Origin: Hydractinia symbiolongicarpus
Taxonomy: Eukaryota > Cnidaria > Hydrozoa > Anthoathecata > Hydractiniidae
Direction of reading: 5' to 3'
Assembly: GCF_029227915.1 (NCBI RefSeq)
Contig: NC_079876.1
Coordinates: forward strand, 5,644,001-5,704,000
DNA length: 60,000 nucleotides
Position numbers and translations under genes: made by a program. Positions 22,660 through 34,083 of the stretch are shown here, piece after piece; positions within the stretch are counted from its first letter, which is position 1, and the number at the start of each line of letters is the position of its first letter. Below the pieces are notes generated by a model. The model was not told the DNA's origin and did not search any database. It saw only the letters and a program-made list of their open reading frames with translations.

Positions 22660-22895
22660 CAATGACTCAGGGCAGCAGGGTCGTCAATCCTGTAGACAAA
22701 GCGAGCAAACTATGCCTCCCTATTGAACTGGGGTAACAAGTGGGATCGTCAGCCTCAAAGACAAGACAAATTGTCAAGCCCCCTTTGCTATGCTTCTTAT
22801 AGGTTCCCAAGAACGAGAAAGGAGTGAGCAAACTCCAAGGACCAAACAAGGTTCAGCTGGGGTAAATAGAAACCGCTAGGGAATGATTCCCATGA
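22660..22895. repeat. structured repeat module B, copy 1
   Basis: Hairpins with similar loops follow one another: CAGG-GTCGTCAAT-CCTG (22676-22692), GTGGGATCGTCAGCCTCAAA (from 22740) and GGAG-TGAGCAAA-CTCC (22821-22836). The segment ends with AAACCGCTAGG near 22870 and a GGGAATGATTCCC palindrome. The same order is found at 40737-40955 behind the LINE coding region, where the last hairpin reads CGAG...CTCG, a compensatory change. Minus-strand ORFs crossing here are probably not genes. Confidence 0.6.
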
Positions 22896-23249
22896 ACACA
22901 GATCTTATTGTTGCTGATAGCTACCCCACTATATATGGAAAAAGATAACAACACAGCAAGCTGCACTGAAGTATCTTGTCTACAGGGACGGTGGGTGTAA
23001 AGAAAATTGGGATTAGGCTCCCAGAAGGAGGTGCTGAATACACTTTCTTGCTTATTACAAGCATGAGTACTGTCCAACTTGGACCTATAACTATTCTCTG
23101 AGAAAATCTTAAAGAGAAAAAACAATCCTTCAATCACAAACAATACGACACAAGACAGAGCTAACAATACAAACGAACTGGTTACAGAACAATCACAAAT
23201 AGAAAAAATGTATATGTCAAAAATATATAAAAATAAAATTAAAAAAAAC

Positions 23250-23400
23250 CCTCCTGTGCGCCAGAACTTGTGACTCTGGCTGTAGCTTTCCACATGTGTT
23301 ACAGGGCCCCAACACTCAGCCTTACATAGGAGGTCGTCAAGACAGGATCAGACTGTACATATTTGACTAAGGACAGCAGGGTTGTCAAGCCTGAAGACCA
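23250..23400. repeat. structured repeat modules A and B, copy 2 (partial)
   Basis: Outer arms CCTCCTGTG (23250-23258) and CATAGGAGG (23325-23333) pair with one G-U. The inner stems are GCCAGA...TCTGGC and TGTA...TACA, both changed in pairs relative to copy 1. A B-type hairpin CAGG-GTTGTCAAG-CCTG follows at 23377-23393. Confidence 0.65.
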
Positions 23401-23860
23401 AGTTAGTAAGTTTTTTTTGTTTAAAAAAGCAGGCAAACAGACTACAGTTGTAGTACTAAAATATGGGAATTTTTGAGAATTTTTGCAAAAGCTTATTTCC
23501 GAAATCAAATAGCCTTCTATGGACATTCAATTTTGACATTCATTACTTGTAGCATTGAAGTTTGGAGTCGCGAGAAAATCACTGTGTTAAAGAAAATTAC
23601 CAAAAATTGTTGTCCCTGATTGTAAGTTTAACAATTTATCGTCTGAAATGACATGTGTTTTTTGATTCAAACAAAATCTGTTTTCAGAAAAACAATGATT
23701 AGAAAGTGACATACAGATGAAAATATTGTTAAATGTCTTTCCCGGAAGAACGTAAATTTTCATGTAAATAATTCTTAAAGTTTAAACGCAGTTAGATTTA
23801 ACAATGAACATAAAATGGAATTGACAGCATTAAACATGCATAAAATCGAAACGCTATCCA

Positions 23861-24382
23861 CTACGCGTCAATTATGTCTGAATCAATAACAATCCCCATT
23901 TCCTCAACCTTTCCACACATGTTTGTTGTAAATGTACTTGGAATCTTTCGATTATATCGTTCCATATAGGTACTTCCATCAATAGGTTTGACAATTTCAG
24001 GTGGTAAATCACAATATCTATGTTTAATGAAAACGAGTGTAGGTGTAGAAGCTCCAGGAACTCGTATTGATACACCTTTCCCGGCTGCAGCGTTTGCTAA
24101 ATCTATTACACATTTCATATACTCCGCTTTTAGTGATGACCGAACTTTCCGTGGTGCGTTGGTCTTGAATGTTCTATACGTGCATAAAGGACCGCAGAGA
24201 AGGAGAATGGCACTTTTTAACTCTTCCATAGAGGGTCGAGGTTTTAAGGGCTTATTGATTTCCTCTGTCAGCTCATTAACAAATTGAAAATATAACAAGT
24301 CGAGAAAAGTTAAGTTAAAGTTGATAGGTACAATACTAAGAAAGAGAAAACGAATAATCGATTTAACTATGTGGATGTACAC
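23861..24382 (-). CDS. hypothetical conserved-looking protein, probable last exon
   Basis: An open frame of 173 codons ends at 23861. The first 30 or so residues are hydrophobic and may be intron read-through. From about residue 38 it is well-formed protein (PSMEELKSAILLLCGPLCTY, KVRSSLKAEYMKCVIDLANA, GVSIRVPGASTPTLVFIKHR). I associate this type of sequence with repetitive unknown genes in cnidarians, but cannot name it. No partner gene is adjacent. Confidence 0.4.
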   Translation of the reverse strand: MYIHIVKSIIRFLFLSIVPINFNLTFLDLLYFQFVNELTEEINKPLKPRPSMEELKSAILLLCGPLCTYRTFKTNAPRKVRSSLKAEYMKCVIDLANAAAGKGVSIRVPGASTPTLVFIKHRYCDLPPEIVKPIDGSTYMERYNRKIPSTFTTNMCGKVEEMGIVIDSDIIDA

Positions 24383-24399
24383 GATGAGTAGCTTTTAAT

Positions 24400-25017
24400 A
24401 TATGCATGTTTGGTTATAATAAATTTGGTTTCAAATGTGATGTCAAGCTCAACTGTTCCGCAAAATTACATGACTTAATACATAATTAGTAATTATAAGT
24501 CCAGTCTGGATCTAACCACTGCTAAAAGTTGTAAAATTGAATTTACATACAGCAACTAACAGATCTTTTTACTGTCCCAAACAGTCTACAAAATAAATTG
24601 CTCATTCTAACGTATCCAGCTCAATCGTTTCTGAGACTACAACTTGTAGGTTATTAGAAACAATTCTACATGTGGACTTGAGAACATGAAGAGCTAGTGA
24701 AACTCTGGGCACAACTCGCCTCGTTTTGATTTTTAATAGCTTCATTTAATTCGACCAAGAATGATGTTTTCATTTCATCGAATTTTCTGTAAGTATAAAG
24801 CATTTCTTATTCAATCATACTGATTCTCAATTTTTATAAACAGACACAAGTTATCCTTTTGTGCAAGAAAGCTATTTATTTATTTTGTCGTTGATTTAAT
24901 TTTGTAAGGGCACTTCGATGTAACATTCATAAAACGGATTTTTAATGCTATTATTATAATACTGTTTATGGAGTTTACGTTATAATTTTCAGCGTTTTTG
25001 GGCGATATGTCAGAAAA
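24400..25017. other. intergenic, no gene seen
   Basis: AT-rich; no ORF or repeat stands out. Confidence 0.35.
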
Positions 25018-25347
25018 TTGCTCAGTTATTTATTCGTTTTAAAAAATGATACCTCAAAGCTTGATCTGAGAATCCAAAGACCACATCTTCACCATCTTGA
25101 GACAGAATGTGGTCATAAATTTCCCCAAACGAGTGAATGGGAAAATTCTCTAGATCCTGCTTTGCCTGATATTGTTCAGCTGGAAAACTTCTTCATGGAG
25201 AGGGAATTAATATCAGGAAACGGTCTTGTAATCCACTGTACCCATCGACGACAGCAGAAGAGTCATGCTTATGATTTGTGTGGCACTTACGTCAAAGAAA
25301 AGAGTTCAAACTGGAAATTAAGAGACAGGTTGCTAAACTTAAAATAA
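25018..25347 (+). CDS. hypothetical ORF, 109 codons
   Basis: The frame is open to TAA at 25345-25347, with a balanced composition (HHLETECGHKFPQTSEWEN, DPALPDIVQLENFFMEREL). It looks coding, but no family is recognised. The start may lie upstream, with ATG at 25006 in sequence near a possible acceptor. It sits just before the satellite-like block. Confidence 0.3.
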   Translation: MLSYLFVLKNDTSKLDLRIQRPHLHHLETECGHKFPQTSEWENSLDPALPDIVQLENFFMERELISGNGLVIHCTHRRQQKSHAYDLCGTYVKEKSSNWKLRDRLLNLK

Positions 25348-25393
25348 CTCTCTATCTGCATAATCTTACTTCGAATTAAAGCTTCGCATTAAT

Positions 25394-25590
25394 TTCGCAT
25401 GAAAACGAGGCCAACTCACTATTGACACTATTAATTATTTGACATTAATGTCACGCTGCCTAACCCAAACCCTTTATACGATTTCGCATTAAAACGAGGT
25501 CCGCTTACCATTAAAACTGTCAATTATTTGATATTAATGTCACGCTGCCTACCTCGAACCACTTACAAGATCTCGCATTAAAATAAAAAT
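25394..25590. repeat. 89-bp tandem repeat, about 2.2 copies
   Basis: TTCGCAT marks recur at 25394, 25483 and 25572 (the last as CTCGCAT), giving an exact 89-base period. Shared words include AAAACGAGG, TCAATTATTTGA/TTAATTATTTGA and ATTAATGTCACGCTGCCTA. Confidence 0.75.
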
Positions 25591-25626
25591 TAACCCTAAC
25601 CCTAACCCTGACCCTAACCCTAACCC
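25591..25626. repeat. interstitial telomere-type repeat (TAACCC)6
   Basis: Six contiguous units, the fourth being TGACCC. This is the strand complement of TTAGGG, the animal telomere repeat. It is flanked by the 89-bp tandem block on one side and by GCGAAG-rich degenerate repeats on the other. It is too short to be a telomere end. Confidence 0.85.
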
Positions 25627-25635
25627 AACCTTAAC

Positions 25636-25870
25636 GAAGTCGCGAAGAGCTGTAAATAAGTATCAAAACACGTATTTTGCTTTTATTGCAACGTTAAGCT
25701 TCGCAATAGTTTCGCCGCTGCGTCGAAATTGCGAAGCGCTGTAAATAACTATTATTTTTTTTTAATCTTTAGCGCAACAATGAAATAACTAATAAAAATC
25801 ATTCAGTGCAACAATGCACTGCACAATGGTTCTGCCGCAGCGGCAAAGTCACGAAGCGAGGTTAACAGTT
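25636..25870. repeat. degenerate GCGAAG-type tandem repeats
   Basis: Related words GTCGCGAAGAGCTGTAAATA, TTGCGAAGCGCTGTAAATAA and GTCACGAAGCGAGGTTAACA occur at about 25640, 25727 and 25849. Spacings are about 89 and 120 bases, so the first interval equals the period of the block upstream. Confidence 0.45.
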
Positions 25871-26542
25871 ATAAAACATTTACTATACGGTAAAAGTACA
25901 TGTTATAATGCTCAACGATGCGCAGGGACGAAACATTTGTGCAAATCGCCGGCCATATGAACGCTTTATACATATTTACTGGGAGATATCCCAGTTTTTA
26001 AATAAGCGGCGCTAACGCTATAACTCGGGAATATCCTACTCGTTTGCGATCGTGCCATGCGTTCGCTTCAATCACGCAGCTTTGAAATCATTTTTAACTA
26101 CTTTCACACATACCCAGATACCACTTCGAGCAAGCGTACTCAATTTTAACATTGGAGGTTCGGCCAAGTAATTTTTAAAGATGCTATCATTTTTTTTGCA
26201 TATTCGGCAAAATTTGCAGATTTCTTTCGTCGGATATTAGCTTGTCTGTTGGCCATGGGTTGGAATGATATGGTAACTACTTTAAAACCGCATGCTCCAT
26301 CGTCCAGACCTCCCGGCTGGAAATCAGTTCAAGAAGGCGACAAGTAAACAACCAGGAAACGTATGTTCATATTTATAATTCTGTTGTTCGTACATATTTT
26401 CTTTTTTGTTTATTTTGCGGAGATTAGAAGAACGGGTGCTGATGCATACCGATCTATCTCTGCCCTCTCAGCAATATCAAACATTACTTAAAATATACTC
26501 AACTCGAACTTTCAAAACCTTGAACTTTCGTGAACTTTCAAA

Positions 26543-29200
26543 ATGCAAACACATGGTAGCTCTCCGGTGAACAGCTCTCACGCTTTCATTCACTCCGTAC
26601 GTGCTTCTTTTCACCAAGGTCATACTAAATTTGGAATCACTCGAGGAATTCAGTGTTCATGTATATCCCTATTTGCAATTTGTTTTTCCAAGTTCAAGCG
26701 TATCAACATCTGGAATTCAAATGACTTGGAATACGTCATTGAACAGGGTGATGCACTTTACAAGTCCATGAATACTTCATCATTTTCATCAACCCCGGAC
26801 CTTCCCAGGATTGTCTGCGTCCACAATGCTGTAGTAGAACTTGATTTCAACTATGACAGGTTTGAAACACTGACCAGGACTAATGATACATTGAATGACT
26901 GGATAACACTTTTATGTTCAGACCAAGATCACGATGGTAAAATATTCATTTGTGAAGGTTACTGTATATCATTATTTAATGCACGTTGTAATCCATTCAG
27001 GGCTATTTTAGTTGATTCTCATAGCCGTGATAGTAAAGGAGAACCAACTCCTGATAGAACGTCAATCATCTTACATTTTTCTAGTTTGCAAGATCTGGCA
27101 TCCTACTTAAAGCATGTTTACTTAATATTACCCAACAAGGTTCTAGTTCCATATGAAATTCAGTTTGTCAAAGTTTCATCAGAACTCACTGAGCCTGTCC
27201 GTCTTTTTGTACTGAATCGTCGTAAATCACAGAATCAGCAGCAAAAACGAAAAACACAACAACGGCAGCGGTTTTCTCATTTCAGTGCCAAAAAATTGAA
27301 AGTACAAACTACTGTACATAACAAATCATATAACAATCGTTCGTTAAGTGATCTTGAGAAAGCTGTTCTCAAATTCAGATCAAAAATATGTGAAGGACCT
27401 ATTCATATTTGTTGCATATGTAACAGGTGTTTATACAGAAAATCTGTAATAATTTACGATATTCAAAAGTATGAAGCTACTTTTGCTAATTTAATAGATA
27501 CAAATATTCCCAGTTCTGATGGTAAGAAATATATATGCTACACATGTTTAGCTAAGTTGAAGAAAAGTGAACTGCCATGTCAAGCTGTACACAACTCTCT
27601 CCATTTAAATGACATTCCGGCTGATCTGAAATGCCTAAACAGGCTTGAAACAGCGCTTATTTCAAAACGTCTTCTGTTTAAAAAAGTTGTCATCATGTCT
27701 AAAGGTCAGTTTCCCAAGATGAAAGGAGCAATCTGCAACATTCCAATAGATACTGTTGATATATCCAATGTTTTACCACGTCATTCAAGTGCAAATGGTC
27801 TCATTCTTGTCAAATTAAAAAAGAAACTGCAATTTAAGGGTCATGTATATTTTCAAACAGTCTCCCCCGAAAAAGTCCAGTCAGCTCTATTATATCTGAA
27901 ATTGAATAACCCTTTGTACAACGACATTGAAATTGATGTCAGCCAAATTCAACTGGACTTGATTAACTTTAATGAAGATGAAGAAATTTCAATTGAAGTT
28001 GAGACTGATCAGGACAATCTAGAGGAAACTGCAGAATGCCCTTATTCAGAGCACAGCCAATCAGCTACTGAGAGTTTCACCCTTCCTTTGCATACCCAAG
28101 AAGATGTATATGAACTTGCACCTGGTGAAGGTAAATCACCGACTAGCATACTCAATGATCAAACTTGCGAAGAGCTTGTATTTCCTCAGCTTTTCAGCGA
28201 TGGAAAATTTGGGTATACGTATAAAAGAGAAGTCAAATTAAGTCCATCGAAATATTTCAACCAAAGATTGTTGAATTTCAAGCAAATGTTCTCTTCTGTT
28301 ACAGATTATATATTCTTTGCCCAGTTTTTATTACAGCAGTTGAGCTTGACATCTCAAATCAACATTGCTATGAAAAAAGTAAATGGCAACACAATCACTG
28401 CTGGAATGCTTGGCAATTATAAGGAAGCCTTGAAATCTTTCGTATCAACTGACCAAGGGTACACATTCATGAATTATATCAAAGGTACTCCAGCTTATTG
28501 GAAGCGATTCCAACTTGAAGTGTTAGCTATGATCCGGCAGCTTGGTTGTCCAACTTTCTTTTTGACTTTGTCTTGTGCGGATTTGCATTGGAAAGAATTG
28601 ATCTCAATAATTTCTGAACTCAATGATTTGAATCTCACGGAAGAATTTATATCTAATTTAAGTTATTTTGAAAGAAGTAAAATTCTAAACAGCAACCCTG
28701 TGCTTTTAGCTCGACACTTTCAGTACAGAATTGAAGTATTGTTTGCAGAAATCATAATGATTCCAACTGGTCCACTTGGCAAAGTCTTATACTATGCGCT
28801 GAGAGTCGAATTCCAGTTCAGGGGTTCTCCGCACATACATTCTTTTTTATGGATTTTAAATCCACCAAAATTAGATCCAAATAATATTACTGAATATATT
28901 GAATTTTTGGATGCTGTGATCCAACCTTATATCCCTGACGAAGAACATTTTCCAGAATTGAATTGTCTAGTAAGGAGATACCAGATTCATCAGCATTCAA
29001 AATCCTGCCGAAAATATAAAAACATTCCGTGTCGTTATTCTTTTGGAAAGTATTTTTCAGAAAAAACTATTGTTGCGAAACCGTTGTCAGAGGATATGGA
29101 AATGATTCAAAAAACTGAAATACTAGAAAGAAGAAATTCTATCCTTACGAAAGTGAAAAATTTTATAGATGAGTACTTGAATCAATGCAACTATTTCTGA
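26543..29200 (+). pseudogene. Helentron Rep N-terminal part: cysteine-protease-like, Cys-rich and HUH domains
   Basis: 885 codons from ATG 26543. Residues about 15-200 resemble the papain-fold/OTU- or C76-like protease carried by some Helentrons (GIQCSC with Cys38; VDSHSRDSKGEPTPD with Asp158/His160). A Lys/Gln-rich nuclear-type stretch follows at about 228-245. A zinc-type pair CCICNRC...YICYTC lies at about 289-335. The Helitron-like N domain spans about 570-800, with the HUH motif RGSPHIHSFLWI (His764 and His766). The frame ends at TGA 29198-29200, but the protein continues in another frame (TISDLLERIGVNEEQYYEAL) from about 29185, so a single frameshift splits Rep from its tyrosine motif. 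Confidence 0.8.
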
Positions 29201-29246
29201 TTTACTTGAAAGGATTGGTGTAAATGAGGAGCAATATTATGAAGCT

Positions 29247-32200
29247 TTGAACATTTCATCAACAGATGACTATGAAATTTACATGAAAAGGCCACCACAT
29301 TCCTGTTTCGTTAATAACTATAATCCCACCATTCTTAAAGCGTGGCAAGCAAATATGGACTTACAACCTGTGCACAATTACTATAAAGCAGTATCATATA
29401 TGTGTGCGTATTTCTCTAAAAGTGAATCTGAATCTTCCAGTGCATTGAAACAAGCTTCTCAAGAAATTAAAGATCAGAAGCTTGGTGTCAAGCAAGCAAT
29501 GTACAGAATTGCATCTGCTTTTTCATGTTCTCGACAAGTATCTGTTCAAGAAGCAGTTTACCTCTGTTTACCTGAGTTATGGCTTCGGAAATGTTTCCCT
29601 AAAACAACTTATGTTAATTCAGGTTTGCCTTCAGACCGTATCAGAATATATAAATCAGAGGAAGAAATAAAAGAGCTTAGTTCCGATAGTACTGATGTAT
29701 TTAAGCGAAGTTTGTGTGATAGATACATTGACAGGCCAAATACCACTTTTTGCAAAGGGAGATATGCACAAGTTGATTCCATGTGTCTTGCATTGTTTGC
29801 AGCATACTACTATGTTTATTACAAAATTGATGAAAATGATTCACAACCAGACATCCTTACTGAGGATGCTAGTCAACTTAACCATGACTGTCATGTACAA
29901 CTTCCACCTAAAATCACACTCATGTCATCGAAAGACACAATGAAATGTCGTAAAATTAGACAAGTTTTGAGATACCATATTCCAAATGAAAAGTTATTCC
30001 CTGAAAAGTATGCACATCACCTGCTATATATGTTTTACCCTTTTAGAAGTGAAAATGAATTAATGCTGGATAATATCTATTGTAGCAAGTTAGCCTCTCC
30101 GGGTATTCTCGCTATTGTTGAACAAAGTAGACTGACTTTTGAACCAGATAAAGAAAAAATCGACTCTGCAATGTACAAGGTTATATCAGAAATGAATGAC
30201 TTGCAAAGTACCCAGAATGACATTCCTGACAATTCTACCTGTCAAAATGATGAGGAAGACATGCCGTTGTCTGTGAATCAACTTTTTGATATTAGTTTAA
30301 TAACCTCTCAAGCTGCCAATGTCAGTGATGAACACTTGTATTTCATGATTCATTCCCTGAACTCATTGCAACACAAGGTTTTCTTGGAAAGTTATTCGTG
30401 GGCTAAACAATTTGTGAAAAATAAATTAGCCATGAAAAATGTTAAAATTGAACCAGTTCGATTGTTCATCACAGGTGGAGCTGGTACAGGAAAGTCACAT
30501 TTGGTCCGCACAAATCATCAAGCATGGGAAAAACTCTTTAACATAGTCTCTAATGATATTGAGAAGATCAAAGTTTTACTCATAGCTCCAACAGGTGTTG
30601 CAGCAATTAATATCAATGGGACAACGATAAATTCTGCCTTAGGCATTCCACCATGCCAGTCAATTACATTACCGAAACTATCTGCTCTTAAAAAATCCAC
30701 ACTACGTAACAAATATTAACAATTATTTGCTGTAATAATTGATGAAATTTCAATGGTGTCCAATATACGACTGCTACAAATTCATCAACGTCTTTGTGAG
30801 ATATTTGCATGTCCTGTTCATATCCCATTTGCGAACCTTATTGGAATTGTTGTCGGTGACCTGCTCCAACTGCCACCAATTCGTCAACCTTTAGTTTTTA
30901 TGCCATTTAAAAATGAGTTCTTGAATTTGTGTCATCCATGGAAACAATTTTCTTGTTGCGAGTTGAATGAATGCATGAGACAGCAAGGTGATATAAAACT
31001 TATTGATTTGCTCAACAGTATACGCATTGGTTCAACCGATGATGATCACATTGAGTTACTTAAATCACGGTCAGTAGAAAACCTAGCAATACCGGACGAT
31101 GCAGTGTATTTATTTGCTGAAAATGCACCGAAAGATGAAGTCAATCAACAAAAGTTGGATCTTCTCCCATCTTTAGAAATAACAATAATAGCACATGACA
31201 AACTTCCTAACCATGTTTCTGAAGATAATATTGACAGAGCACTCAATTGTTCCACAAGCGAAGCTGGTGGGTTGTCAAGGTATTTGAAGGTGAAAAGTCA
31301 TGCCAGAGTAATGTTAACAATTAACATTGATATAGAAGATCGTCTTATCAACGGTCAAATTGGAATGATTGTTGATTTCAAATACTCTACCGCCAATAAC
31401 GTTGACATAATATTTGTTAAATTTGATGATCCTTTAGCAGGACTGAAAAAAAGACGCAAAAATGTTTTTGCTCTACAGAATGGTTTAGTACCCATTATTA
31501 GAACTGAAGCAAAAATTCCAATTAATAAAAACTTTTCAAGTTGTATACTCCGCTCACAATTTCCATTAACTTTGGCTTATAGCTGTACCATTCACAAAGT
31601 CCAGGGTTTGACTTTACCAAATATTGTATTCTCCTTCCAGTTGCATAAGCAAAGATCGTTCAATAAAGGCCAAGTATATGTTGCTCTCAGTCGCGTCCGC
31701 AAGCTGGACAATATTTTCCTAACCGGAACAATTTCACAAAATGCAATCAAGACTGATCTCACCACATTAGCAGAATATGAACGTCTTCGCACGGACGCCA
31801 ACTTTTTTACAAAATGTGTCTTCACCAATAAATTATATAATATACAAATCTCCGTTCTTAATGTTAGATCATTGCGAAAACATTCTAAAGATATTGCCCA
31901 GGATCCCTGTCTTTCATCATCTGATGTCATTTGCTTGACAGAGACACAACTTACTTCTGATGACTCTCTTTGTCCAATCCAACAAACGTTTCCTCAATAC
32001 TCTCTCACAGTTTGCAATTCTGAACACAAATGTTCCAGTCTAGCGATGCTTTTCAAGTCATATACGATCAAAATGACCTCTGAATTTAAGTTAGATGGTT
32101 TTCATTTTACAGAAATTAACAAACCCGCCTTGAATTTGTCACTGACAATACCTTTAGTGTATAAAAAAGTCTCCCAGCCTATCAATGGTTTTCTGAGAGC

Positions 32201-32465
32201 TATTACTTATTTGATTCAGTCTCGTAAACCAGATATAATCAGTGGAGACTTCAATATTAATATTCTTGAAGATGGAAACAGTTATTTCCTTGAACAGTTG
32301 GCCAATCTTGGATATACTCAACAAATAACAAATCCAACACACATTTGTGGGTCATTGCTTGACCATCTCTATATCAAAAAACAATTTCTTGATGAAAGAA
32401 TGATTGATTTACATATTTATAGTCTGAACTTTTCTGATCATGATGCTATTGTTTTACAATTTTGA
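29247..32465 (+). pseudogene. Helentron Rep C-terminus, PIF1 helicase and AP endonuclease
   Basis: In frame from the shift near 29185 to TGA 32463-32465, with one TAA at 30717-30719. The first part has the Rep tyrosine region (MDLQPVHNYYKAVSYMCAYF). The PIF1-like helicase has Walker A GGAGTGKSHL (about residue 409), Walker B VIIDEISMVSN just after the stop, and C-terminal YSCTIHKVQGLTLPNIVF and QVYVALSRVRKL. An endonuclease/exonuclease/phosphatase domain follows from about 31850: DVICLTETQL, SGDFNINIL, SLLDHLYI and FSDHDAIVLQF, retaining the catalytic Glu, Asp-Asn and Asp-His. The nonsense codon lies between helicase motifs, so neither half is active alone. Confidence 0.82.
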
Positions 32466-33147
32466 TGAAAACTTTTTTTATAGCACACTGAGCAATGAAT
32501 AATCCAGGACCATCAACGCCAAGTAAGTAAATTTATGCGCAACTTATCCTTATAAGTGAGTATGTTCAATTGATGCAAAAGAAAACGTTATCTTTGTCCT
32601 TTCGTTATTTTTATACTCAAAATAAATATTGTATTTCACAATGATAGTTGCTTCAAGTACACGTGTACACGTGTGCACATAAAAAAGAACATTTTGGATT
32701 CTGAAGAACAAATTCTCCACAAACAAAAACATTTTCACCAGCGTATTGCTGGACTAACACTTCTAGGGTGTCCACGTGTCCTTCGAATCAGTACTTGGAA
32801 AGAAATTATTTCTGAAAAATATAAAATTTGTTGTATAATATGTATTTAACTTATATTTCATGTTTTGGTTATTGTAGAGAAGTTTAAACAACATCAACCT
32901 TATGAAGGTTAGTTTGTTTGTTTTGTTTGTTTTTTGTGAAAGTAGCAGAATGCACAAAAAAAATTATGGACATGTAATAGCAAACTTCGTCATCAATTTG
33001 TACGCTTCATGTAATTTGTCTAAAAAGCTGCAAAATCCATTACATTATATCTGTTGGAATAATTATTTTTTAGACACATCCTTGAATGCATTTGTGGTGT
33101 CATTATCGCCGTTAAAAGAATAAAAAAAACATGTCCCATACTTTGAC
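32466..33147. other. spacer between Helentron polyprotein and RPA gene
   Basis: AT-rich, without a credible ORF. CACGTGTACACGTGTG near 32661-32676 is a local palindrome. Confidence 0.35.
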
Positions 33148-34083
33148 ATGGAGCTGCAGTCTGATGCTGGTTCTGAGCGTGCTGTGTGTTTTACAAAAGC
33201 AAGATATGATTTATTCAAACGTTTAAACAAATCAGATAATGAAGGTGTTACCCTGAAACGATTCAAAAAGTCGAATAACGATATCCTGATAACAGACTAC
33301 AGTCAAGTGAAAAAGATCGCAATGAACAGACAAAGACCTGAAGAATCAATACAGATATCTGAAATTGCAACATCATTAGCAGAATGTGCATTATTTCAAC
33401 GTATTAACATAAAAGGAATAATAACAGCAATTTCTGAAGTTAAAACTAGTCAAAAAGATGATGGCAATGCTATACAATTCAAAACAGCTATCGTATCCGA
33501 TAGCTCTGGACATGCTAATATTACAATATTCGGAGATTTAGTGAACCAGGTCTAAAATGATGAAGCTGCCTTGCTAACGCATATACAAATTTCCCGGTTT
33601 AAGCAGGACAGACTGCTTAAGACGACAGATTTAACGAAACTGAAAAAAGTGACAATTGAAGAAAATATCGACACTACAATAACTAATCCATGCCAGTCGT
33701 TCCAATGTAAATTTGTTACAATGAATATGTCATCCTTGGATACAAAAACAATCTGTCCGTCCTGTTCCACAGAAATACAATCATATGAAGAAATTGTGTT
33801 ATGCAACAATTGTTCTAACATGTCCTCTATTGACGAATGTCAAAAAAAGAATTCTAATGTTTTAACAGTGTTGAAAAATACATCTACTGGCGCAAAATAT
33901 AATGTTTCGATCCCATTGAATATGCTCAAGATAATAGATGTTCCTGTAAGTGACAAAGTTATGTTTGTTAAGAAGCTTCTGTCTGAAACCTTCACAATAA
34001 CGTTGAATATGGACAACATGACACCACAGGACTTGGAACTGTTCACCGAAAACTTGGAAGCCAGTGATACAAAAGATGAATAG
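33148..34083 (+). pseudogene. RPA1-like single-strand DNA-binding protein of the Helentron
   Basis: ATG 33148 to TAG 34081-34083 in one frame with a single TAA at 33553-33555 (QV-stop-NDEAALL, probably a CAA to TAA change). An OB-fold segment (FQRINIKGIITAISEV and VSDSSGHANITIFGD) is followed by a zinc-binding C-x2-C...C-x2-C (TICPSCSTEI, VLCNNCSN) and a C-terminal OB-like part, the domain order of RPA1 C-terminal halves. About 311 codons. Helentrons often carry such a gene downstream of Rep/Hel, presumably to coat single-stranded intermediates. Confidence 0.7.

Larger units (their letters stand above)
26543..34083 (+). mobile_element. Helentron-type rolling-circle transposon (coding core)
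   Basis: Consecutive plus-strand ORFs encode a protease-like domain, a Cys pre-domain, Helitron Rep (HUH), PIF1 helicase and an AP-type endonuclease, then a separate RPA-like protein at 33148-34083. Rep-helicase plus an endonuclease fusion and an RPA gene are the marks of Helentrons (the Helitron2 group) in animals. Termini were not identified. A perfect hairpin at 34634-34652 is a candidate end structure. One frameshift and two nonsense codons break the genes. Confidence 0.8.

Noticed and set aside
22853-23293. Minus ORFs of 146 and 70 codons in the hairpin repeat region
   Set aside because: Low-complexity Phe/Ser-rich products overlapping structured repeats; no family.
25591-25626. A true telomere
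   Set aside because: Only six units, and unique sequence continues on both sides.
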